NCBI RefSeq assembly: GCF_019972155.1
Contig: NZ_BOVL01000004.1
Coordinates: 62,001-126,000 of the forward strand
Length of the DNA: 64,000 nucleotides
DNA from: Bradyrhizobium sp. RD5-C2
Lineage (GTDB): Bacteria; Pseudomonadota; Alphaproteobacteria; Rhizobiales; Xanthobacteraceae
Direction: 5' to 3'
Part shown: positions 27,304 to 33,893 of the stretch, one piece after another
Layout of the letters: each line of letters opens with the position of its first letter
Position numbering within the stretch: position 1 is the first letter of the stretch
The notes under the pieces: model-generated
Told to the model about the DNA's origin: nothing
Database searches by the model: none
Seen by the model: only the letters and a program-made list of their open reading frames with translations
Made by a program: the position numbers and the translations under genes

Positions 27304-27486
27304 TTAGCTCGCGGCGTACCAGCCTTCAGGAAACGGAATCAGCGGCCACGGCACCTGGTTGTCATTGGCGGCGCGCGGCGGCGGCTGAATGCGGGGCGAC
27401 GGCTGGGCCACGAAATCCTCCTGAGCAATAGGCGCGATCGCCGTTCGCACGGCGTCCAGCAGCAGATCAAATTCGACTTCGCTCAT
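27304..27486 (-). CDS. Small hypothetical protein (60 aa)
   Basis: A 60-residue protein starting MSEVEFDLLLDAVRTAI at ATG 27486. It has a short N-terminal amphipathic helix, a proline-rich middle, and an ending NDNQVPWPLIPFPEGWYAAS. No family is recognised. The frame extends upstream to 27642 with non-protein-like sequence. It is opposite in direction to the neighbouring tRNA-Cys. I regard it as a real gene with moderate confidence, on composition and a plausible start. Confidence 0.55.
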   Translation of the reverse strand: MSEVEFDLLLDAVRTAIAPIAQEDFVAQPSPRIQPPPRAANDNQVPWPLIPFPEGWYAAS

Positions 27487-27786
27487 CGCGCTCTCCGAGG
27501 TTCGAGAGCGCCATGGTCGCAAAACTGTCTTCGGTCCGGATTGAGCCAATCGTTCGAATTTTATGAAAAGAACGATGGCGCCCGCTTTGGTTAATAAAAC
27601 GCTGCTGACCCCCGCGGGGAACCTAGGTCGGCAAGGCCGCACCTCGTGTGAGACAAATCACATCTTGCGAAAAACTCTTCCCGGACTTCCCGGCAATATT
27701 GATAGCCGTCAAATATCGCAGAAATTTTAGGGAGACGTGACAGCGGAGACAAGCCGGGGAAATTCCCGGTGTCGGCGCGATCGTGG
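27487..27786. other. Intergenic region between two minus-strand genes
   Basis: 300 bases with no gene seen. It should hold the promoter of the 60-residue gene and the 3' end of the TetR gene. A small palindrome, CCGGGGAAATTCCCGG (27753-27768), lies about 20 bases past the TetR stop and could be a weak terminator, but no T-run follows on either strand. Confidence 0.4.
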
Positions 27787-28458
27787 TCATGCGAGCCCGG
27801 CGAGGTCTCCCGGCAGCATGGTCTTGAATTGCGTCAGCACCTGCCGCGCTTTCCGCGGCGGCAGCGTGATCGCGTGACGCACGGCGGCTGCGATCAGCGT
27901 CATCGTCAGTCCTGAGAGGGCCGTGAGGGAGGCGGCCGGCATGCTGGGTGCAACCCGCCTGACCGCGTCGGACAAAAGGCCGGAGAGCACGGCCATGTCG
28001 TCCGCATCGAGCTTTTGCAGGGCGCGGTCGGCCTGCGTCGCCTGCCAGATGTCACGCATCACGGGCTCGCGCACGAACATCTCGTAGTAACTGTCGACGA
28101 TCCGGCATAGCGCCGGGTGCAGGTCGCGCGCGGATGAGACCGCGGCCAGATCGCGCCTGACGCAATCGTGCCCGACGGCGTTGTGCCGTTCCGCCAGCGT
28201 GCCGATGATCGCGGCCTTGTCGGGAAAATATTGATAGAGCGAGCCGAATGCGACGCCGCTGCGTTCGACGATGTCGCTCATGCGGAAGGCCTCGCTGCCT
28301 TTCTCCGCCATGATCTCGGTCGCGCAGGCGAGGATGCGCTCGAACCGCTCGCGGCTGCGCTGTTGCGTCGGAGCAAGCCGCGCCAACCCGGGCAGGGGGG
28401 CTCCCACCCCGGGCGCGGCCCTTGCCGCTGCCTCAGGCGCGGCCTTTCGTCTCGCCAT
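27787..28458 (-). CDS. TetR/AcrR family transcriptional regulator
   Basis: A 223-residue repressor. The N-terminal helix-turn-helix is RFERILACATEIMAEKGSEAFRMSDIVERSGVAFGSLYQYFPDKAAII, preceded by a basic/Ala-Pro extension of about 35 residues. The ATG at 28458 is preceded by GGAGG. The C-terminal ligand domain matches TetR regulators in length only, and the inducer is unknown. It is divergent from the DUF1772 gene. The gap between them contains near-perfect inverted repeats that are the likely operators for both directions. Confidence 0.9.
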   Translation of the reverse strand: MARRKAAPEAAARAAPGVGAPLPGLARLAPTQQRSRERFERILACATEIMAEKGSEAFRMSDIVERSGVAFGSLYQYFPDKAAIIGTLAERHNAVGHDCVRRDLAAVSSARDLHPALCRIVDSYYEMFVREPVMRDIWQATQADRALQKLDADDMAVLSGLLSDAVRRVAPSMPAASLTALSGLTMTLIAAAVRHAITLPPRKARQVLTQFKTMLPGDLAGLA

Positions 28459-28479
28459 TTCTCTCCTCCGCAATCGGGG

Positions 28480-28508
28480 TTGACGCTTCAAATACGAGAG
28501 TTTATCTC
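28480..28508 (+). promoter_or_regulatory. Sigma-70 promoter for the DUF1772 gene
   Basis: TTGACG (28480-28485), 17 bases, TATCTC (28503-28508). It lies directly upstream of the TetR-type operator and about 43 bases before the DUF1772 start codon. Confidence 0.6.
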
Positions 28509-28514
28509 ATTTTA

Positions 28515-28539
28515 CAAATACGAGTATTTATCGTATTTG
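28515..28539. promoter_or_regulatory. Probable TetR operator
   Basis: A perfect 9-base inverted repeat CAAATACGA / TCGTATTTG separated by seven bases (28515-28523 and 28531-28539). A weaker copy of the same half-site (CAAATACGAGAG, from 28489) overlaps the promoter spacer. It sits between the divergent TetR and DUF1772 genes, so binding would block DUF1772 transcription and probably the regulator's own. Confidence 0.75.
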
Positions 28540-28550
28540 GAGATGGAAGG

Positions 28551-29036
28551 ATGCGCAATGTCCTGACCTCGGGCTTGCTGTGGTTTTCCGCGCTCGGCTG
28601 CGGCCTGCTTGCCGGGGTCTATTTCGCGTTCTCGGCGTTCGTCATGACCGCGCTCGGCCGCATCGATCAGGCCGCCGGCATCACGGCGATGAACGCGATC
28701 GATGTTGACATCGTGCGCTCGCTGTTCATGCCGCTCTTTCTCGGCACCACGCTGTCTTGCGCCGTGCTGGTTTTGCTCGGTGGGCTGCGATGGCAGGAGC
28801 CGGGCGCGGTTGCGATGATCTGCGGCGGCATCGTCTATGTCGTCGGGATGTTCGTCGTCACGGCCGTGTTCAACGTGCCGCTGAACGATCAGCTTGCGGC
28901 CACAGATCCGGCGAGCGCAGCGGCCGCGCCGGTCTGGGCGCGCTATCTCACCGATTGGACCTTCTGGAACCACGTGCGGGCCATCGCCTCGCTTGCGGCG
29001 ACGGCGCTGTTCATTGTCGCCATCGCTGCGCGATAG
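28551..29036 (+). CDS. DUF1772 (anthrone oxygenase-like) membrane protein
   Basis: A 161-residue membrane protein with four hydrophobic segments: MRNVLTSGLLWFSALGCGLLAGVYFAFSAFV at the start, then two central helices, and a last one in ASLAATALFIVAIAAR. Conserved DUF1772 features are YFAFSAFVMTAL and NVPLNDQLA, with the downstream WTFWNHVRA. The ATG at 28551 follows GGAAGG. The family includes fungal anthrone oxygenases, but the bacterial role is unknown. It is controlled in all likelihood by the divergent TetR protein. Confidence 0.85.
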   Translation: MRNVLTSGLLWFSALGCGLLAGVYFAFSAFVMTALGRIDQAAGITAMNAIDVDIVRSLFMPLFLGTTLSCAVLVLLGGLRWQEPGAVAMICGGIVYVVGMFVVTAVFNVPLNDQLAATDPASAAAAPVWARYLTDWTFWNHVRAIASLAATALFIVAIAAR

Positions 29037-29151
29037 AGCGTTTCGTGAGCGATGCGCTTCGCATTCTGTGCACGATTTGTACCCGTGCGGCACGATCGCT
29101 AAGGATGTGACGTCGCACACCGATGCGCGGCCGACTGCCAGGAGATTTTCG

Positions 29152-29520
29152 ATGAAGTCTATTTTGCCGGCACTGCTTGTGATGGGACTGGCGCTGATCG
29201 CCTCGCCCGCGTCGGCCGCCGATAACCGCAACGTTTCGGTGGTCAACGAGACCGGATACGCCATCAAATTTCTCGGCTTCAACGGGCCCGATGACGGCCT
29301 CGATGAATGGGAGAATGAGCTCGAAGGCACATTGAAGAATCAGGACACCGCTTATGTCGAGTTCGGCAACGACGACGAGGGCTGCGTCTGGAACATCAAG
29401 GTCGACTGGGCCAACTACAATGAATCGGTGCTGTGGAAGAACGTCAATCTCTGCAAGCTCAATGTTCTGAGGTTGCGCTACGACCCCGGTACCAAGACCA
29501 CCTCGTTCATCGCGGAGTGA
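29152..29520 (+). CDS. Small secreted protein of unknown function (122 aa)
   Basis: A clear Sec signal peptide (MKSILPALLVMGLALIASPASA) is followed by a mature part of about 100 residues: NRNVSVVNETGYAIKFLGF, an acidic middle, then VWNIKVDWANYNESVLWKNVNLCKLNVLRLRYD. It has two cysteines, one on each side of that stretch, that could form a disulfide. The ATG at 29152 follows AGGAG. The Tyr/Asn/Trp-rich beta pattern suggests a small periplasmic beta-sandwich. I do not recognise an experimentally defined family. Confidence 0.75.
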   Translation: MKSILPALLVMGLALIASPASAADNRNVSVVNETGYAIKFLGFNGPDDGLDEWENELEGTLKNQDTAYVEFGNDDEGCVWNIKVDWANYNESVLWKNVNLCKLNVLRLRYDPGTKTTSFIAE

Positions 29521-29717
29521 CGTCAGGGGCGGGCCGGGCCCGCGGAAGAATCCACGGTGCGGCGGAATGGCCGCGCCGGCGGCGTTTGCGGGCGCGCATG
29601 GCGCCGAAAGCGGGACAGCCGGGACAGGCCTGCATCGCCCTGGAACGCCGGCAAAGCCTTGCACCGCAGAGGTTTACCGTCCCGCGCTAAAGTTTCGCCG
29701 GAGGCCCATTTGGTTCT

Positions 29718-29745
29718 TTGCAAGGCCGAAAGGCTTTGTTATACG
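29718..29745 (+). promoter_or_regulatory. Probable promoter of tRNA-Asn
   Basis: TTGCAA (29718-29723), 16 bases, TATACG (29740-29745). Transcription would begin about 25 bases before the tRNA. Confidence 0.6.
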
Positions 29746-29776
29746 CTGCCCGCTCGCGAACGCTTTGTTCGCCTAT

Positions 29777-29851
29777 TCCTCGGTAGCTCAGCGGTAGAGC
29801 ATTCGACTGTTAATCGAATGGTCGCTGGTTCGAATCCAGCCCGGGGAGCCA
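29777..29851 (+). tRNA. tRNA-Asn (GTT)
   Basis: A 75-base cloverleaf including an encoded CCA. The acceptor stem TCCTCGG pairs with CCGGGGA (one G-T pair), the D-arm has AGCTCAGCGGTAGAGC, the anticodon loop CTGTTAA carries anticodon GTT, and the T-arm has GGTTCGAATCC. Confidence 0.97.
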
Positions 29852-29983
29852 GTTTTGGCCCCATCAATACCCTTCATCGTCGTTCACAAGCCTGTGGTCC
29901 GTAACAGGCAGACAAAAATCGTCGTCAAATCGACTCAATAACCGCGGAGACTTCGTCCTGCCGGGTCTTGAGAGGTGATTCTG

Positions 29984-30163
29984 ATGGCCATTACCCTGAT
30001 CGACCTGTCGATGCCGCAGCCGACGCTTGTTCCGAACGATGCTCCCTGCATCAGTGACGATGAATGCGTTCGCCGGCTCGCGCGGGCCGTCGAGGAGCAT
30101 GATTCCGAGCATCTCGACGAAGTGGCGCGCCTGATCGGCCGGCTTGCCGTCACGATCGAATAG
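29984..30163 (+). CDS. Small hypothetical protein (59 aa)
   Basis: Starts MAITLIDLSMPQPTLVPNDA at ATG 29984, eight bases after GAGG. The C-terminal part, DDECVRRLARAVEEHDSEHLDEVARLIGRLAVTIE, is predicted helical and acidic/basic alternating. No family is recognised. It stands alone between tRNA-Asn and the Pcm-like gene. The good ribosome-binding site supports it as a real gene. Confidence 0.5.
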   Translation: MAITLIDLSMPQPTLVPNDAPCISDDECVRRLARAVEEHDSEHLDEVARLIGRLAVTIE

Positions 30164-30298
30164 GGCGCACCGCGAAGCGCCTTTTGAGAGCGCGTTTTGC
30201 GCGGCAACGGCGTGTTGCGTTTTCGCGAAGCTTGTTCCAAAAGATGGCCCTGTTCTAGCTTCTCCAGCGGCAATGCCGCGACTTGCAGGGTCCCGCCA

Positions 30299-30964
30299 AT
30301 GACCGGTTTTTCGACCGCGCGCCAGTACATGGTGGATGGTCAGGTGCGTCCGAGCGACGTGACCGATGATCGTATTCTCGAAGCCATGCTGACCGTGCCG
30401 CGCGAGGTGTTCGTGCCGGCCAGCAAGCAGGCACTGGCCTATCTCGACCTCGATCTCGACGTGACCGAGGGCGATGCGGCCAAGCGCTGCCTGATCACGC
30501 CGGCGCTGCTCGCCAGGATGCTGCAAGCCGCCGAGATCAAGGCGACCGACCGCGTCCTGGTCGTCGGCTGTGCGACCGGCTACGCCGCCGCCATCGTGGC
30601 GCACCTTGCCGGAGAGGTCAGCGCAACCGAGAGCGATCCGGCGCTTGCCGGCAAGGCCTCTGCCGCGTTCGCCCAGCTCGGCATCCAGAATGTGACCGTC
30701 AAGACCGCGGCGGTGGCCGACGGCGATGCCGCCTGCGCGCCGTACGACGTCATCGTTCTCAACGGTGCGACCGAGATCATCCCGAGCGGGCTGTTCGGTC
30801 AGCTCAAGGAGGGGGGCCGGCTGGTCGGGGTGTTCGGCCTAACGCCGCCGCCGCGCGCGACCCTCGTGACTCACACCCACGGGGATTTCGGACATCGCGA
30901 GCTGTTCGACGCCACGGCCCCCGTGCTGCCCGGACTGGAACGGGTTCCCGCCTTCGTCTTCTGA
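30299..30964 (+). CDS. Protein-L-isoaspartate O-methyltransferase family protein
   Basis: A 221-residue SAM-binding protein of the PCMT family. It has MVDGQVRPSDVTDDRILEAMLTVPREVFVP, then the SAM motif VLVVGCATGYAAAIVAHL, and YDVIVLNGATEIIP. It starts at ATG 30299. Classical isoaspartate methyltransferases have a slightly different active-site stretch, so true repair activity is not certain. This Pcm-like gene upstream of tolC is a familiar alphaproteobacterial arrangement. Confidence 0.85.
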   Translation: MTGFSTARQYMVDGQVRPSDVTDDRILEAMLTVPREVFVPASKQALAYLDLDLDVTEGDAAKRCLITPALLARMLQAAEIKATDRVLVVGCATGYAAAIVAHLAGEVSATESDPALAGKASAAFAQLGIQNVTVKTAAVADGDAACAPYDVIVLNGATEIIPSGLFGQLKEGGRLVGVFGLTPPPRATLVTHTHGDFGHRELFDATAPVLPGLERVPAFVF

Positions 30965-31161
30965 CCGCTACTGCACTGCGCCACCTGATAAAATCCCGTT
31001 CCGAATCAGAAGTGTGGCCCGTTTGCCCCATGTGAAGAGTTTCCGCCGTGTTCCGTTGCGGGGTGGTTCCGTTGCCCTTAGCTGCGGATTAAGGTGAGGC
31101 GGGACTCACTTCGTCTGAAGCGACCGCCGGAACTGACTTGCGTGTGGAGACGGCGACTACA

Positions 31162-32562
31162 ATGATTGGATTACCGGGGATGCGTGGGGTGAAAGCTATC
31201 ACCGCGGCTGCGACTGCCGTCCTTCTCTTGGCGGAGCTGGGCCCCGTGCCCGCGCTCGCCGATACTATCGAGGCCGCGCTGGTGCGGTCCTACCAGAACA
31301 ACCCCCAGCTGAATTCGCAGCGCGCGCTGGTGAGGGCGACCGACGAAAACGTTCCCCAGGCGCTCTCGGGCTACCGTCCGAAAGCTGCGCTGACCGTGAG
31401 CGGCGGATATCAGTACACCGACCAGCAGCCGACGGGTATCAAGAGCGCGATCAACGGAACCCAGAATCCGGCCAGCGCGGGCCTGACGGTGAACCAGTCG
31501 CTGTACAACGCGCAGACCCCGCACAGGGTGCGCGCGGCCGAAAGCCAGGTGTCGTCGGCACGCGAAGGTCTGCGCGTGCTCGAGCAGACCGTCATCCTGA
31601 GCGCCGCCACCATCTACATGGATTATCTGCGCGACGCGGCGATCGTCGAGGTCCAGCGCAGCAACACGCGCGTGCTGGAACAGACGCTGAAGCAGACCCA
31701 GGACCGCTTCAACGTAGGTGAGGTGACGCGGACGGACGTCGCGCAATCCGAGGCGCAACTTGCGGCCGGCAAGACCCAGCAGCTAACCGCAGAATCGAAC
31801 CTGACGACCACGCGGTCGAACTTCCGCCGCATCATCGGCAACGAGCCGCAGAATCTCGCGCCCGGCTCGCCGGTCGATCGCTTCTTGCCGACAACGCTTG
31901 CGGCGGCCGTCGAGCTCAGCCTGACCCAGAATCCGAACGTCACGTCCGCGATGTATGGCGTCGACGTCAACTTCCTGCAGACCAAGGTTGCCGAAGGCGC
32001 GCTGCTGCCGACGGTCGGGTTGCAGGCGTCGGTGACCGAAGGCTACCAGCAGCAATTGTCGGTGAACCGGCTGTTCAATGCGGCGGCGCAGGTTCAGGTG
32101 TCGGTGCCGATCTATCAGGGCGGCGCCGAGTATTCGCTGATCCGGCAGTCGAAGGAATCGCTGGCGCAGCAGCGTCTGGTCCTGGAACAGACCAGGGATC
32201 AGGCGCGTGCCAACGTCGTCACCGCATGGGGCCAGCTGGTCGCCGGCAAGTCGCAGGTCGCGTCGGCGCAGGCGCAGGTGACCGCGTCCGAAATCGCGCT
32301 GAACGGCGTGCGCGAAGAGGCCAAGGCCGGTCAGCGCACCACGCTCGACGTGCTCAACGCGCAGCAAGCGCTGGTCAATGCGCGCAACGCACTCGTCACC
32401 GCGCAACACGACCGCGTCGTTGCATCCTACAACGTGCTGAGCGCGATCGGCCGGCTGTCACCGCAGGTGATGGGCCTTTCGACCAACGTCTATGATCCCA
32501 CCGTGCATTATCAGCAGGTGCGCGACAACTGGGCCGGCGTGCGTACGCCCGACGGCCGCTAA
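31162..32562 (+). CDS. tolC: TolC family outer-membrane channel
   Basis: A 466-residue outer-membrane efflux/secretion duct with a signal peptide (VKAITAAATAVLLLAELGPVPALA) and two OEP repeats: ADTIEAALVRSYQNNPQLNSQRALVRATDENVPQALSGYRP and VAEGALLPTVGLQASVTEGYQQQL. It ends in a polar tail. The ATG at 31162 is chosen over an upstream TTG (31138). Type I secretion and RND pumps both use this channel. It sits between the Pcm-like gene and popZ, and a hairpin about 40 bases past its stop may end the transcript. Confidence 0.92.
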   Translation: MIGLPGMRGVKAITAAATAVLLLAELGPVPALADTIEAALVRSYQNNPQLNSQRALVRATDENVPQALSGYRPKAALTVSGGYQYTDQQPTGIKSAINGTQNPASAGLTVNQSLYNAQTPHRVRAAESQVSSAREGLRVLEQTVILSAATIYMDYLRDAAIVEVQRSNTRVLEQTLKQTQDRFNVGEVTRTDVAQSEAQLAAGKTQQLTAESNLTTTRSNFRRIIGNEPQNLAPGSPVDRFLPTTLAAAVELSLTQNPNVTSAMYGVDVNFLQTKVAEGALLPTVGLQASVTEGYQQQLSVNRLFNAAAQVQVSVPIYQGGAEYSLIRQSKESLAQQRLVLEQTRDQARANVVTAWGQLVAGKSQVASAQAQVTASEIALNGVREEAKAGQRTTLDVLNAQQALVNARNALVTAQHDRVVASYNVLSAIGRLSPQVMGLSTNVYDPTVHYQQVRDNWAGVRTPDGR

Positions 32563-32895
32563 ACACCTTCACATCAACGTCGCTCGTCGCGCCATGTTTG
32601 TGGTTCTGAGTTAATCAGGACCACAGACTGGCGCGTTTGCTTGCAATCGATAATTGGCCTGACATACCGTTTTGTCGGGCAGCAACGCGATTCGCGGCGC
32701 CGGCGTTGCGTGATGGCAGGTGCGACGCCACCTGTGATCACGCTGCATTGGGCGACACGAAGCTTGCACAAAGCCTCGGGCGGGCTTGATCTGGGGACAA
32801 GTCGGGCGGGAGCAATGAAAATCTCCGCCTGCTTCATCGGAACCGGCGAATCCTCTCGGGCTTGATGTAAAATAAGTTTCGATGTGGAGTCGGAG
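32563..32895. other. Intergenic region between tolC and popZ
   Basis: 333 bases with no gene. A hairpin at 32599-32625 (TGTGGTTCTGA, loop GTTAA, TCAGGACCACA, one wobble pair) may terminate tolC but lacks a T-run. The popZ promoter lies to the right. TAAAAT near 32868 is a possible -10 element without a clear -35. Confidence 0.45.
32599..32625 (+). terminator. Possible tolC terminator hairpin
   Basis: Eleven-base stem with one G-T wobble and a five-base loop, 37 bases after the tolC stop. No U-tract follows, so intrinsic termination is uncertain. Confidence 0.35.
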
Positions 32896-33645
32896 ATGAC
32901 GCAACCTGCGAAGGTCCAAGAGCCCTCGATGGAGGAGATTCTGGCGTCGATCCGTCGCATCATTGCCGACGACGAGGCGAAGCCGGCCGCGGCCGAGAAA
33001 CCTGCTGCTGCTGCACCGCCGCCGCCGAAAGTCGAGCCGCCGCCACCAGCCGCCAAGCCTGCGATGAAGAGCCCGCCGCCCGCAGCACCCCCGGCCGCGA
33101 AGCCCGCCGCGTCGGCACCGAAATCACCGCCGCCGGCGCCAACGCCGGCCAGCAACAGTCAGGACGACATCGACTCGCTGCTCGCCAGCCTCGACGAGGC
33201 GACGCCTGCGGCCGAGATCAGGCCGTCGCCGCAGCCCGAAGCCCAGCCCGAAGCCGATGTATTCGAGCTCACCGACGACATGGCGCTGCCGGAACCGGCG
33301 GCCACGCCGTCGTTCCGCAAGGTCGAGCCGCAGGATGACGTCGAGTTCACGGAAGCCCGCACACGGGTGCCGGAGCCAATGCGAGAACCGGTTCGAGAGC
33401 GAGAGCCGCCGGCAATCGAAACTGCGCCGATGCAACAGATCATCTCGGGAACCACGATGCGGGCGGTCGAATCCGCCTTCAACTCCCTGGCCAACACCGT
33501 GCTGAGCAACAATGCACGGACGCTGGAAGATCTGGTCAAGGAGATGCTGCGGCCGATGCTCAAGTCCTGGCTGGACGACAATCTGCCGGGGCTGGTCGAG
33601 CGGATCGTCAAGGCCGAGATCGAGCGGGTCTCCCGCGGGCGCTAG
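32896..33645 (+). CDS. popZ: PopZ-type polar organizing protein (DUF2497)
   Basis: A 249-residue protein with the PopZ plan. A short conserved N-terminal helix (SMEEILASIRRIIADDE, residues 11-27) recruits partners. A long Pro/Ala/Lys and then acidic disordered region covers most of the middle. A C-terminal oligomerisation part follows (AFNSLANTVLSNNARTLEDLVKEML, then LRPMLKSWLDDNLPGLVERIVKAEIERVSRG). In Caulobacter PopZ self-assembles at the pole and anchors the chromosome origin. The ATG at 32896 follows GGAG. The location before valS is conserved in rhizobia. Confidence 0.88.
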   Translation: MTQPAKVQEPSMEEILASIRRIIADDEAKPAAAEKPAAAAPPPPKVEPPPPAAKPAMKSPPPAAPPAAKPAASAPKSPPPAPTPASNSQDDIDSLLASLDEATPAAEIRPSPQPEAQPEADVFELTDDMALPEPAATPSFRKVEPQDDVEFTEARTRVPEPMREPVREREPPAIETAPMQQIISGTTMRAVESAFNSLANTVLSNNARTLEDLVKEMLRPMLKSWLDDNLPGLVERIVKAEIERVSRGR

Positions 33646-33713
33646 TCCGCCGCGGGCGTCAGCTCCTTCCGCAGGGGCTTGGCAGCCCTCATTCAGCCCC
33701 CAAATGCCCCCGT

Positions 33714-33804
33714 GTTTCGGTTCTGATAGGATCAGACCCGAAACGCCAGTTCCCCGTTTTGACGCGTTTTCACGCGAACCGGTATCCACTTCGCTCGAAA
33801 ACGC
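33714..33804. repeat. Two-part palindromic repeat upstream of valS
   Basis: The left part (33714-33744) is a hairpin with 13 pairs, one mismatch and a three-base loop: GTTTCGG..TCTGAT, AGG, ATCAGA..CCGAAAC. The right part has GCGTTTTC (33764-33771) and its reverse complement GAAAACGC (33797-33804) around 25 bases. The whole resembles an intergenic repeat that I recall as common in Bradyrhizobium and relatives. It lies in the popZ-valS gap, ending 89 bases before the valS start. Confidence 0.7.
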
Positions 33805-33893
33805 TCCCAATGCCGTTTTGACGTGCCGGTCCGGTTGACTTGGTGCGTTCGGGCGGCTTTCTACCCTTTCCCCATGGTCCACAGCGCATTGTC

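Noticed and set aside
33730..33735. TGATCC on the minus strand within the repeat upstream of valS as a fourth ECF promoter
   Set aside because: No CGTT occurs 16 bases downstream, and the bases are explained by the hairpin of the repeat.
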